Positions 1 through 7,970 of a stretch of DNA of 64,000 nucleotides are shown here, piece after piece. The position numbers were made by a program, and so were the translations under genes. Source of the DNA: Pseudomonas sp. MWU15-20650 (lineage in GTDB: Bacteria; Pseudomonadota; Gammaproteobacteria; Pseudomonadales; Pseudomonadaceae); NCBI RefSeq assembly GCF_023242475.1, contig NZ_JALJFG010000027.1, positions 1 through 64,000 on the forward strand. The letters are read 5' to 3'. Within the stretch, counting starts at the first letter, position 1. The number at the start of each line of letters is the position of its first letter. A model generated the notes under the pieces. The model did no database searches. It was not told where the DNA came from and was given only the letters and a program-made list of their open reading frames with translations.

Positions 1-66
1 ACAAGCCCGCTCGCCACAGTGATAGTTTCCTTCTTAACTGACTGGCATTAGGGCAAGCCCGCTCCC
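1..66. repeat. Partial REP-type repeat at left edge
   Basis: The first bases contain, in reverse orientation, the same roughly 45-bp module seen near 10,980 and 45,650 (a TTAAGAAGGAA..CACTGTGGCGAGCGGGCTTGT-type stretch, with small differences), followed by a second REP half ending in GCTCCCACATTTGG. It sits just upstream of the oxidoreductase gene and is cut by the window edge. It is non-coding. Confidence 0.75.
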
Positions 67-106
67 ACATTTGGCATGGGTTTGCACTTCATATAAGGAG
101 TTGAGC

Positions 107-1135
107 ATGCGAATCGGACTAGTGGGCTACGGCCACGGCGGGCGCTTTTTTCATGCGCCGCTGATCGCCACCCTGCCTGGCGCCACCTTCGTCGGCGTGG
201 TGACGCGTTCACCTGAACGTCGCCAGCAATTAAGCACTGACCTTCCAGGGATTAAAGCCTTTGACTCCATCGGCCAGATCGTGGAAGCCGGTGTCGACGC
301 GCTGGTCATTTCCACCACCCTCAAGGGCCGCCCGGCCCTGGTGCTGGAAGCCATCGAACACGGTGTGGCGGTGGTCAGTGACAAACCTTTCGCCAGCAAC
401 GCCGAGCAGGCCCAGGCGTTGATCACGGCTGCCGAGCGTCATGGCGTGCTGCTCAGCGTCTATCAGAACCGGCGTTGGGACTCGGACTACCTGACCTTGC
501 GCAAGCTGATCGACGCCGGCGCGCTGGGTGTAATCACCCGCTTTGAATCCCGCGTGGAACGCTACAGCCCGCACGCCGTGGGCAATGCCAGCGGCGGCGG
601 GTGGCTGCGTGATCTGGGCAGCCACCTGGTGGACCAGGCCCTGCAACTGTTCGGTCCAGTGGACCGGGTGTTCGCGCAATTGCAATTCACGCCTGAGCAT
701 CCCACGCTCGACCACGGTTTTTTTGTCTCCCTGACCCACGCCAACGGTGTGGTTTCGCACTTGTGGGGCAGTGCGCTGCAAAACAGCCAGGCACCGCGGT
801 TCCGGGTCAGTGGCACCTTGGGGTGCTACACCGTCGAAGGGCTTGATGGTCAGGAAGACGCGCTGATGGCCGGCAAGTCGCCGAAGACCGAAGGTGAACA
901 TTGGGGCTTTGAAGAGCATCGGCGTTGGGGCTGGTTCGAGCAAGGGCAAGAGCGGGAGCGGGTGCCGTCGGAGAAGGGCTGCTGGACGCAGTTCTATCGG
1001 CAGTTGCAAGCCGCTGTGCAAGGCCAGGGGCCGCTGCCGGTGAACGCCTATGACGCACTGCAAACCACCCGTATATTGGACGCCGCACGCCTCAGCGCCG
1101 AGCGCCAGCAGGTGGTTTCGACAAAAATAGAATAA
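107..1135 (+). CDS. Gfo/Idh/MocA family NAD(P)-dependent oxidoreductase
   Basis: A 342-residue cytoplasmic dehydrogenase. The N-terminal Rossmann motif G7-Y-G-H-G-G binds NAD(P). The family's EKP triad appears as D92-K-P, and G171-S-H173-L-V-D176 carries the catalytic-site histidine and aspartate of the C-terminal substrate domain. The start at 107 follows an AAGGAG box six bases upstream; a longer frame from 71 lacks one. The overall look (GYGHGG..FHAPL) resembles scyllo-inositol dehydrogenases such as E. coli YdgJ and B. subtilis IolW. Together with the CUT2 importer immediately downstream this suggests a role in inositol or related polyol metabolism. The family assignment is firm; the substrate is inference. 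Confidence 0.85.
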   Translation: MRIGLVGYGHGGRFFHAPLIATLPGATFVGVVTRSPERRQQLSTDLPGIKAFDSIGQIVEAGVDALVISTTLKGRPALVLEAIEHGVAVVSDKPFASNAEQAQALITAAERHGVLLSVYQNRRWDSDYLTLRKLIDAGALGVITRFESRVERYSPHAVGNASGGGWLRDLGSHLVDQALQLFGPVDRVFAQLQFTPEHPTLDHGFFVSLTHANGVVSHLWGSALQNSQAPRFRVSGTLGCYTVEGLDGQEDALMAGKSPKTEGEHWGFEEHRRWGWFEQGQERERVPSEKGCWTQFYRQLQAAVQGQGPLPVNAYDALQTTRILDAARLSAERQQVVSTKIE

Positions 1136-1497
1136 AATTCTAAAACATGTTGATATGGAAATTATTTTCTAATACAGTCTTTTCCAGGTTGCATAAAGTA
1201 CGTCTCGAACCTGATTCGGACGACTCAACAAAAACAAGATCAAAAACAACCAGGTACCGTCAGATGAAAATCTTCAACGCTGTACTGCGAGTTTTACGCC
1301 CTGCCCACACGCCCCGCGCTTTGCCCCGCACCCGGCCGTTTTATTTTTCCTTCCTCAATGTGCTGTGCGTCGAAAACAACGACGCGCTGGTCTGCTGCAT
1401 TCCTGGCGCACCGATCGTTCGGCTGCCCGCTTCGCAAGCCTCGCTCTGATAAACGCAACGTCCAGAAAACCAACAAGAAAGTGGAGACAGACCGTTC
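1136..1497 (+). other. Regulatory gap before the sugar importer; no convincing gene
   Basis: About 360 bases, AT-rich in its first third. It holds two small palindromes (AGAAT-AAA-ATTCT at 1129-1141, overlapping the stop of the previous gene, and GGAA-N6-TTCT at 1157-1170) and probably the promoter of the transport operon. A 61-codon frame at 1264-1449 has no ribosome binding site and a composition unlike a real protein, so it is not called. The binding-protein gene has a GGAG box at about 1480, some 12 bases before its start. Confidence 0.5.
1157..1170. promoter_or_regulatory. Candidate IolR-type operator (GGAA-N6-TTCT)
   Basis: The sequence GGAA-ATTATT-TTCT differs by one base from the GGAA-N6-TTCC palindrome reported for the inositol repressor IolR in rhizobia. 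It lies upstream of the sugar importer. The site is short and could occur by chance; it is only suggestive because of its position and the neighbouring inositol-dehydrogenase-like gene. Confidence 0.3.
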
Positions 1498-2430
1498 ATG
1501 AAGACCCCGATCCGATTTACCGCCCTGGCCCTGTCCATGCTGCTGGCCAGTGGTTTGGCCGGCGCCGCCGATCTCAAGGTTGGCGTGACGATGTCCGCGT
1601 TCGACGACACCTTCCTGACTTACCTGCGTGAAGACATGGACAAGCAAGCCAAGTCCTATCCCAAGGGCGACGGCGTGCAACTGCAATTCGAAGACGCCCG
1701 CGCCGATGTGGTGAAGCAACTGAGCCAGGTCGAGAACTTTATCAGCCAGAAAGTCGACGCCATCATCGTTAACCCGGTCGATACCGCATCAACCAAGAAC
1801 ATCATCAGCGCGGCGACCAAGGCGGGTATCCCGCTGGTGTTTGTCAACCGCCGCCCAGACCAGAAAGACTTGCCCAAGGACGTGGTGGCGGTGACCTCCG
1901 ATGACGTCGAGGCCGGTCGCCTGCAAATGCAGTACATCGCGGAAAAACTCGGTGGCAAGGGCAAGATCGTGATCCTGCTGGGTGACCTGGCAAACAACTC
2001 CACCACCAACCGCACCAAGGGCGTGAAGGAAGTGCTGGCCAAGTACCCGGACATCAAGATCGAGCAGGAGCAGACCGGCATCTGGCTGCGTGACCGGGGA
2101 ATGACCCTGGTCAACGACTGGCTGACCCAGGGCCGCGAATTCAATGCGGTGCTGGCCAACAACGATGAGATGGCGATCGGTGCGTCCATGGCCCTCAAAT
2201 CGGCTGGCAAAGGAGGGAGCGTGCTCATCGCCGGGGTGGATGGCACGCCCGATGGCTTGAATGCAATCACCAAAGGCGACATGACCGTGTCGGCCTTCCA
2301 GGACGCCAAGGGCCAGGCGGTGGGTTCGGTCGAAGCGGCGCGCAAGATGGCCAGGAAAGAGCCGGTCGAACAGAACGTGGTGATCCCGTTCAAGCTGATC
2401 ACCCCGGACAACGTCAAAGACTTCAAGTAG
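1498..2430 (+). CDS. Sugar (probably inositol) ABC transporter substrate-binding protein
   Basis: A 310-residue periplasmic binding protein of the RbsB/IbpA class (CUT2 family). A cleavable signal peptide occupies residues 1 to about 24 (hydrophobic stretch ending ASGLAGAAD). The body shows the peripla_BP_4 pattern: VGVTMSAFDDTFLTYLRE near the start, FVNRRPD and ANNDEMAIGA in the hinge and ligand regions, and IAGVDGTPDGL near the end. It is the first gene of a three-gene importer operon and is followed by a stable hairpin, a common arrangement that favours high levels of the binding protein. Residues do not prove the ligand; inositol is inferred from the family look and the dehydrogenase upstream. 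Ribose, xylose or another sugar is possible. Confidence 0.88.
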   Translation: MKTPIRFTALALSMLLASGLAGAADLKVGVTMSAFDDTFLTYLREDMDKQAKSYPKGDGVQLQFEDARADVVKQLSQVENFISQKVDAIIVNPVDTASTKNIISAATKAGIPLVFVNRRPDQKDLPKDVVAVTSDDVEAGRLQMQYIAEKLGGKGKIVILLGDLANNSTTNRTKGVKEVLAKYPDIKIEQEQTGIWLRDRGMTLVNDWLTQGREFNAVLANNDEMAIGASMALKSAGKGGSVLIAGVDGTPDGLNAITKGDMTVSAFQDAKGQAVGSVEAARKMARKEPVEQNVVIPFKLITPDNVKDFK

Positions 2431-2454
2431 CCCTGACATAACAACAATAAGCCG

Positions 2455-2478
2455 GCAGGGCGGTCACGGCCGCCCTGC
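2455..2478 (+). promoter_or_regulatory. Intra-operon hairpin after the binding-protein gene
   Basis: A perfect 9-bp stem (GCAGGGCGG at 2455-2463 with CCGCCCTGC at 2470-2478) with loop TCACGG and no T run. Hairpins here in binding-protein-dependent importers usually protect the upstream mRNA from 3' decay, which sets expression of the binding protein above that of the membrane components. Confidence 0.65.
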
Positions 2479-2495
2479 AGATGGAGTACCTCCCT

Positions 2496-4049
2496 ATGCT
2501 CGCTCAAGCCTCTGTCTCGCAGCCTCCCGGTATCCAGCCGTTGCCGCTGGACGAACCCTACCTGCTGGAAATCGTCAACATCAGCAAAGGCTTTCCCGGC
2601 GTCGTGGCCTTGGACGATGTGCAACTGCGGGTGCGCCCCGGCACGGTGCTGGCACTGATGGGTGAGAACGGCGCGGGCAAGTCGACGCTGATGAAAATCA
2701 TCGCCGGGATCTACCAGCCTGACGCCGGGGAAATCCGCCTGCGTGGCAAGCCGATCACGTTCGAGACGCCGCTGGCGGCACAGAAGGCGGGGATCGCGAT
2801 GATCCATCAGGAACTCAACCTGATGCCCCACATGAGCATCGCCGAGAACATCTGGATCGGCCGCGAGCAGCTCAACAGCCTGCACATGGTCAACCACCGC
2901 GAAATGCACCGTTGCACCGCCGAGTTGCTCGCACGTTTGCGCATCAACCTTGACCCGCAAGAACAGGTTGGCAACTTGAGTATCGCCGAACGGCAGATGG
3001 TCGAGATTGCCAAGGCTGTGTCCTACGACTCCGACATCCTGATCATGGATGAACCGACCTCGGCTATTACCGACAAGGAAGTCGCCCACCTGTTTTCGAT
3101 CATTGCCGACCTCAAGTCCCAGGGCAAAGGCATCGTCTACATCACCCATAAAATGAACGAGGTGTTCGCCATTGCCGATGAGGTAGCGGTGTTCCGCGAC
3201 GGCCAGTACATCGGCCTGCAGCGCGCCGACAGCATGAACAGTGACAGCCTGATCTCGATGATGGTGGGCCGTGAGTTGAGCCAGTTGTTCCCGGTACGCG
3301 AGACACCCATCGGCGACCTGTTGCTGTCGGTACGCGATCTGAGCCTGGAAGGCGTGTTCAACAACGTATCGTTCGACCTGCACGCCGGTGAAATCCTCGG
3401 TATCGCCGGGCTGATGGGCTCAGGCCGCACCAACGTGGCGGAAACCATTTTTGGTATCACCCCCGCCAGCAGCGGGCAAATCACCCTCGACGGCAAGGCG
3501 TTGCGCATCACCGACCCGCACATGGCCATCGAGAAAGGCTTTGCGCTGTTGACCGAGGACCGCAAGCTCAGTGGCCTGTTCCCGTGCCTGTCGGTGCTGG
3601 AAAACATGGAAATGGCCGTGTTGCCGCACTATTCGGGCAACGGCTTTATCCAGCAGAAAGCCCTGCGTGCGCTGTGCGAAGACATGTGCAAGAAGCTGCG
3701 GGTGAAAACCCCGTCCCTTGAGCAATGTATCGACACCCTGTCCGGCGGCAACCAGCAAAAGGCCCTGCTGGCCCGTTGGTTGATGACCAACCCACGCCTG
3801 CTGATCCTCGATGAGCCCACGCGCGGTATTGATGTGGGGGCCAAGGCCGAGATCTATCGGTTGATCTCCTTCCTCGCCAGCGAAGGCATGGCGGTGATCA
3901 TGATTTCCTCGGAACTGCCCGAAGTGCTCGGGATGAGCGACCGGGTGATGGTGATGCACGAAGGTGAACTGATGGGCACCCTGGACCGTGCTGAGGCCAC
4001 CCAGGAAAACGTCATGCAGTTGGCCTCCGGTATGACCGCAGTCCACTGA
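2496..4049 (+). CDS. CUT2-type sugar ABC transporter ATP-binding protein
   Basis: A 517-residue protein with two fused nucleotide-binding domains, as in RbsA/MglA. Domain 1 has Walker A GENGAGKST starting at residue 56, a signature LSIAERQ and Walker B ILIMDEPTS. Domain 2 has the degenerate Walker A typical of CUT2 proteins (GLMGSGRTN), signature LSGGNQQK starting at about residue 415 and Walker B LLILDEPTRGID. It powers import through the permease encoded next. The start at 2496 is preceded by TGGAG with nine bases spacing; an in-frame ATG at 2481 overlaps that box and is less likely. The gene lies 65 bases after the binding protein and 25 bases before the permease, in one operon. Confidence 0.9.
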   Translation: MLAQASVSQPPGIQPLPLDEPYLLEIVNISKGFPGVVALDDVQLRVRPGTVLALMGENGAGKSTLMKIIAGIYQPDAGEIRLRGKPITFETPLAAQKAGIAMIHQELNLMPHMSIAENIWIGREQLNSLHMVNHREMHRCTAELLARLRINLDPQEQVGNLSIAERQMVEIAKAVSYDSDILIMDEPTSAITDKEVAHLFSIIADLKSQGKGIVYITHKMNEVFAIADEVAVFRDGQYIGLQRADSMNSDSLISMMVGRELSQLFPVRETPIGDLLLSVRDLSLEGVFNNVSFDLHAGEILGIAGLMGSGRTNVAETIFGITPASSGQITLDGKALRITDPHMAIEKGFALLTEDRKLSGLFPCLSVLENMEMAVLPHYSGNGFIQQKALRALCEDMCKKLRVKTPSLEQCIDTLSGGNQQKALLARWLMTNPRLLILDEPTRGIDVGAKAEIYRLISFLASEGMAVIMISSELPEVLGMSDRVMVMHEGELMGTLDRAEATQENVMQLASGMTAVH

Positions 4050-4074
4050 TTACAGAATAAGAAGGTGATTGGCT

Positions 4075-5097
4075 ATGAACGCAATAACAGACAACAAGCC
4101 GGCCACGGCACCGGTCAAGAGCCGTCGACGCATACCCACGGAGCTGAGCATCTTCCTGGTGCTGATGGGTATCGGCCTGGTGTTCGAACTGTTCGGCTGG
4201 ATTGTGCGCGACCAGAGTTTCCTGATGAACTCCCAGCGCCTGGTACTGATGATCCTGCAGGTGTCGATCATCGGCCTGCTGGCAATTGGCGTGACCCAGG
4301 TGATCATTACCACGGGTATCGACTTGTCTTCTGGCTCGGTGTTGGCCTTGTCGGCAATGATCGCCGCCAGTTTGGCGCAGACCTCCGATTTTTCCCGGGC
4401 GGTGTTTCCATCCCTGACGGACTTGCCGGTGTGGATCCCGGTAGCGATGGGGTTGGGTGTGGGGCTGTTGGCGGGGGCAATCAACGGCAGCATTATTGCG
4501 GTTACCGGCATTCCGCCGTTTATCGCGACCCTGGGCATGATGGTCTCGGCCCGTGGCCTGGCGCGTTATTACACTGAAGGCCAGCCGGTGAGCATGCTGT
4601 CGGACTCCTACACAGCGATTGGCCATGGCGCGATGCCGGTGGTGATCTTCCTGGTGGTGGCGGTGATCTTCCATATTGCCCTGCGCTACACCAAGTACGG
4701 CAAGTACACCTACGCCATCGGCGGCAATATGCAGGCGGCGCGCACCTCGGGGATCAACGTCAAGCGTCACTTGATCATTGTCTACAGCATTGCCGGGCTC
4801 CTGGCCGGTTTGGCCGGCGTGGTGGCCTCGGCACGTGCCGCCACCGGCCAGGCGGGCATGGGCATGTCGTATGAACTGGATGCGATTGCCGCCGCGGTCA
4901 TCGGCGGCACCAGCCTGGCGGGCGGGGTAGGGCGCATCACCGGTACCGTGATCGGCGCGCTGATCCTCGGTGTGATGGCCAGCGGGTTTACCTTCGTCGG
5001 GGTGGATGCGTACATCCAGGACATCATCAAGGGCCTGATCATCGTGGTGGCGGTGGTGATCGACCAATACCGCAATAAGAAACAGCGCAAGCGCTGA
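4075..5097 (+). CDS. CUT2-type sugar ABC transporter permease
   Basis: A 340-residue inner-membrane permease of the RbsC/AraH class, with eight to ten hydrophobic segments and the family's conserved stretches GVTQVIITTGIDLSSGS, TLGMMVSARGLA and IAAAVIGGTSLAGGVGRI. It forms the channel for the sugar delivered by the upstream binding protein. The ATG at 4075 is supported by GAAGGTGA some six bases upstream; a TTG at 4069 would overlap that box. The basic C-terminus (NKKQRKR) is cytoplasmic. It is the last gene of the operon; a heptamer-rich inverted repeat begins at its stop codon. Confidence 0.9.
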   Translation: MNAITDNKPATAPVKSRRRIPTELSIFLVLMGIGLVFELFGWIVRDQSFLMNSQRLVLMILQVSIIGLLAIGVTQVIITTGIDLSSGSVLALSAMIAASLAQTSDFSRAVFPSLTDLPVWIPVAMGLGVGLLAGAINGSIIAVTGIPPFIATLGMMVSARGLARYYTEGQPVSMLSDSYTAIGHGAMPVVIFLVVAVIFHIALRYTKYGKYTYAIGGNMQAARTSGINVKRHLIIVYSIAGLLAGLAGVVASARAATGQAGMGMSYELDAIAAAVIGGTSLAGGVGRITGTVIGALILGVMASGFTFVGVDAYIQDIIKGLIIVVAVVIDQYRNKKQRKR

Positions 5098-5215
5098 GCC
5101 ACAAGCCACAAGCCACTAGCTGCAAGCCACTAGCTGCAAGCTGCAAGCTGCAAGCTGCAAGTATGAAGGGCTTTACAGCTTGTCGCTTGCAGCTTGTGGC
5201 TTATAGCTGCTTCAC
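5098..5215. repeat. Heptamer-rich inverted repeat (CAAGCTG-type)
   Basis: Short near-repeats of GCCACAA, GCCACTA and CAAGCTG run from 5098 to about 5160. A complementary arm (AGCTTGTCGCTTGCAGCTTG, then TGGCTTATAGCTG) lies at about 5178-5211. The transcript would fold into a long imperfect hairpin just after the permease stop, so the element may act as a terminator or mRNA stabiliser. It differs in sequence from the REP units elsewhere in the window. Confidence 0.7.
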
Positions 5216-5367
5216 GAACTTTCCTGCTATAAACGCACTCCGATGACCGTTCGCCAAGCCCGTCCTGGTGCCTTTGGGGGTTAATTGGGAAAAAATGCCT
5301 GTCTTTTCAGTTGCTGCGCCCTCAAGTCGGCCTTAGACTGCCGCCCCTCGTAAATTGAGTGCCGGGT

Positions 5368-5418
5368 GGCGCTTGGAATGGACGGCGCCCTTCCGAGACC
5401 TGCAAAGGTCGGCCGGAA
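5368..5418 (+). promoter_or_regulatory. Candidate structured 5' leader of the DksA-like gene
   Basis: Two adjacent hairpins can be drawn by eye. The first pairs GGCGC (5368-5372) with GCGCC (5385-5389). The second has an outer stem TTCCG/CGGAA (5391-5395 with 5414-5418), a small internal loop, and an inner stem GACCT/AGGTC (5397-5401 with 5406-5410) closed by a GCAA tetraloop of the GNRA class. It ends about 46 bases before the DksA-like start codon. I do not recognise a named RNA family. It could be a leader, a riboswitch-like element or a short RNA; it lies in the 367-base gap 5098-5464, which holds nothing else besides the upstream repeat. Confidence 0.45.
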
Positions 5419-5464
5419 CGCTCCCTTATTCGCCTTAATGCACGTATTTTTTATAGAGAAATCA

Positions 5465-5869
5465 ATGACAAAGGAAAAGTTGCTGGCCATGCCGGCGGAT
5501 GACTACATGAATGCCGAACAGCACGCTTTTTTTGAGCAATTGCTGCAAGACATGAAAGTGGAACACCACGAGCGCATTGAACAGAACCGCATCGCCATTG
5601 AAAGCCTGGACACCCCGGCCGACCCGGCTGACGCCGCTTCCGTTGAAGAAGAGCGCACATGGCTGGTCAACGCTATCGATCGCGACCAGCGCATGCTGCC
5701 GCAGCTTGAGCGTGCACTGGAACGCATCAAGGAAGACTCCTTCGGCTGGTGCGATGACAGCGGCGAGCCTATCGGCCTCAAGCGCCTGCTGATCAGCCCG
5801 ACCACCAAGTACTGCATCGAGGCGCAAGAGCGTCACGAGCAGATCGACAAGCACCAGCGTCAAGCCTGA
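5465..5869 (+). CDS. dksA2: DksA2-like, zinc-independent TraR/DksA family regulator
   Basis: A 134-residue protein, matching DksA2 in length. A coiled coil (about residues 25-85) leads to a C-terminal globular tip. DksA proteins bind in the secondary channel of RNA polymerase and, with ppGpp, adjust rRNA and amino-acid promoters. Canonical DksA has a four-cysteine zinc finger; here only C96 and C117 remain, and the partner positions are S99 and A120. This is the pattern of the P. aeruginosa paralogue that works without zinc. The start at 5465 is chosen because the DksA similarity begins there; an in-frame ATG at 5366 would run through the structured leader. Zur control is known for the P. aeruginosa gene, but I could not see a clear Zur box here. 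Confidence 0.8.
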   Translation: MTKEKLLAMPADDYMNAEQHAFFEQLLQDMKVEHHERIEQNRIAIESLDTPADPADAASVEEERTWLVNAIDRDQRMLPQLERALERIKEDSFGWCDDSGEPIGLKRLLISPTTKYCIEAQERHEQIDKHQRQA

Positions 5870-5879
5870 TGCGGTGAGT

Positions 5880-5903
5880 GGGGAGCCGTGCAATCGGCTC
5901 CCC
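5880..5903 (+). terminator. Strong hairpin after the DksA-like gene
   Basis: A perfect 9-bp GC-rich stem (GGGGAGCCG at 5880-5888, CGGCTCCCC at 5895-5903) with loop TGCAAT, starting 11 bases after the stop codon. No T run follows, so it may be an mRNA 3' stabiliser rather than a classical intrinsic terminator. Confidence 0.55.
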
Positions 5904-6027
5904 AAAGAAATACCGGTTACGCCCTGGTTATTGATCTACTGCAAGCACCCCACTAAAGGCCCATGGATAATGGCCCGATAGTGGCGTTTAATGCAGACAC
6001 AATAACGATAAGCAGGGGGTAACGACG

Positions 6028-7641
6028 ATGGCTGGAGATGGATCTCTGATGGACGCAGCAGTGCCACCGCAAAAGGTGGTACGCGTGCTGCCCGGCTGGC
6101 TGATACCGCTCTTGCAGAGTGCCGCCCTGGTGCTGCTCCTGTTGGGGCTGGCGTTTGCCAGCTTGCCGATCTACCTCTGCCTGCCGCTGGCTTTGCTGGT
6201 GATCTGGCTGCCGCGCCTGAAACATCATGCACCGGTCATTGCACCGTCTGCGGCCACCGATGCCATGGGCGACTTGACGCGTGACTTGTCCTATACCACC
6301 AGCCATAACGCATTGTCCGCTGCCGGCGTGGCCTATTCGGTCAGGCAACTGGCGGCACGTTTGCAGTCGCAGTTAAGCGCGGCCAAGCAGATCGTCAGCA
6401 ATGCCGAGGTCATGATTGGCACCGAGCAGGTCACGTCCCAGCTCAGTCGCCAGGCCCTGGGTGCTGCCAGCCAAGCCCATCAGCGCAGTACCGAAGGGCG
6501 CGAAGTGCTGGCCCAATCGATCACCCGCATGCATCAGCTCAGCCAGCGTGCCAATGCCAGCCGCGAGCTGATCGAGGCGTTGAGCCAGCGCAGTGAAGAA
6601 ATCCAGCGTGTGACCCTGGTGATTCAGTCCATTGCCAGCCAGACCAACCTGTTGGCGCTGAACGCGGCGATTGAAGCTGCACGGGCCGGCGAGCATGGGC
6701 GCGGGTTTGCCGTCGTCGCCGATGAGGTGCGTGGCCTGGCGGGGCGCACCGCCACTGCCACCGATGAAGTCGGGGTGATGGTCGCCGATATCCAGCAGCG
6801 CACGGCCCAGGTGGTGGAGCAGATTCGCCAACTGTCGGCGGACCTGCACGCCGGCGTCGAACAGGTGGAACACGCCGGCGAACAATTGGAGAACATCGCC
6901 AGCCTGGCGGCGGATGTGGAAGGGCAGGTCAATGAAATTGCCCAGGGCACCGATACCAACCGTACGCAACTTGACAGTTTGTTCCATGCCGTCGAGCAGA
7001 TGCGCAGCGACCTTACGGTGAGCGATCAGCAGACCCGCCAACTCGCTCAGGCCGCTGTTCAAATGGAAGGGCAGGCTGAAACCATCAGTGAGCGCCTCGC
7101 CGAAGTCGGGCTGGACGACTATCACCAGCGCATCTACGACCTGGCTCGTGAAGGCGCCAGCCGTATTGCTGGGCAGTTCGAGGCGGATGTAGCACAAGGC
7201 CGCATCAGCCTGGATGACTTGTTCGATCGCAGCTACACCCTGATCCCGAATACCCACCCGAGTCAATATCACACGCGTTTTGACGGCTACACCGACCAGG
7301 TTTTGCCGGCGATTCAGGAAGCGCTGTTGCCACGCCACGAAGGGTTGGTATTTGCCATTGCTTGCACACCACAAGGCTATGTACCGACGCATAACAAAGC
7401 TTTTTCCCATGCCTTGACCGGTGATGCCCAACGGGATGCGGTGCAGAACCGTACCAAGCGCAAGTTTGAAGATCGCACGGGTATACGCTGTGGCAGCCAT
7501 CAACAAGCCATGCTGCTACAGACCTATACCCGCGATACCGGCGAACTGATGCATGATTTGTCGGTGCCCATACTGGTCAATGGCCGGCACTGGGGCGGCC
7601 TGCGCCTGGGCTATAAGCCGGAAGAGAAGGCCGTGCGCTAG
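6028..7641 (+). CDS. Methyl-accepting chemotaxis protein with C-terminal sensor-like domain
   Basis: A 537-residue chemoreceptor. Two close membrane segments lie at about residues 20-62 with almost no periplasmic loop, so it has no external ligand domain. The coiled-coil signalling region spans about residues 100-345. Its conserved tip lies at about residues 190-238 (EEIQRV..IASQTNLLALNAAIEAARAGE..GRGFAVVADEVRGLA), which contacts CheA and CheW. After the hairpin, residues 364-537 form an extra domain (LIPNTHPSQYHTRFDGYTDQ, GYVPTHN, NRTKRKFEDRTG, DLSVPILVNGRHWGGLRLGY). This resembles the Cache-like cytoplasmic tails of some receptors and is probably the sensory part. ATG at 6028 follows a GGGGG box by about nine bases. 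It stands alone in the window with no che genes nearby. Confidence 0.88.
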   Translation: MAGDGSLMDAAVPPQKVVRVLPGWLIPLLQSAALVLLLLGLAFASLPIYLCLPLALLVIWLPRLKHHAPVIAPSAATDAMGDLTRDLSYTTSHNALSAAGVAYSVRQLAARLQSQLSAAKQIVSNAEVMIGTEQVTSQLSRQALGAASQAHQRSTEGREVLAQSITRMHQLSQRANASRELIEALSQRSEEIQRVTLVIQSIASQTNLLALNAAIEAARAGEHGRGFAVVADEVRGLAGRTATATDEVGVMVADIQQRTAQVVEQIRQLSADLHAGVEQVEHAGEQLENIASLAADVEGQVNEIAQGTDTNRTQLDSLFHAVEQMRSDLTVSDQQTRQLAQAAVQMEGQAETISERLAEVGLDDYHQRIYDLAREGASRIAGQFEADVAQGRISLDDLFDRSYTLIPNTHPSQYHTRFDGYTDQVLPAIQEALLPRHEGLVFAIACTPQGYVPTHNKAFSHALTGDAQRDAVQNRTKRKFEDRTGIRCGSHQQAMLLQTYTRDTGELMHDLSVPILVNGRHWGGLRLGYKPEEKAVR

Positions 7642-7756
7642 GGATTGTTGCTGTTTATGCAAGGGTGCTATTCCGGGGATAGCTTTTTCCAACGGGCGGA
7701 AAACCGTAGCATGGCCAACATTGTTAGCCTGCTAACTAATGCTGCGGAGAAGCTCC

Positions 7757-7960
7757 ATGCAAAACAAAGTCGATGTGGCCGTGATGATCGGCAGTGGCGT
7801 GCCAGAAACCCTGCGTGCACTGGGCCAGAGAGCCTGCTGGGTGGTGTTGCTCAACGGTGAGCAGCGCGGTACCGCATTTTCCAGTCGTGAAGAAGCGCAA
7901 GAATGCCAGGCTGCCTGGCAAGCGCTGTTGCGCCTGGAACAGTCAGACAGCCTGCATTGA
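7757..7960 (+). CDS. Small conserved-looking hypothetical protein (67 aa)
   Basis: Begins at ATG 7757 with a GGAGAAG box at 7746-7752. The sequence (MQNKVDVAVMIGSGVPETLRA at the start, then a WVVLLNGEQRGTAFSSREEA segment) is a compact alpha/beta-looking protein with no membrane segment or signal peptide. Codon use is normal for this genome. No function recognised. It stops ten bases before the converging DUF2789 gene. Confidence 0.6.
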   Translation: MQNKVDVAVMIGSGVPETLRALGQRACWVVLLNGEQRGTAFSSREEAQECQAAWQALLRLEQSDSLH

Positions 7961-7970
7961 GAGGGCGCTA

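Noticed and set aside
1264..1449. 61-codon open frame before the sugar-binding-protein gene
   Set aside because: No ribosome binding site, odd composition and no similarity to a known leader peptide; treated as part of the regulatory gap.
1656..3383. 575-codon minus-strand frame across the binding protein and ATPase genes
   Set aside because: It spans two well-identified genes on the other strand and their junction.
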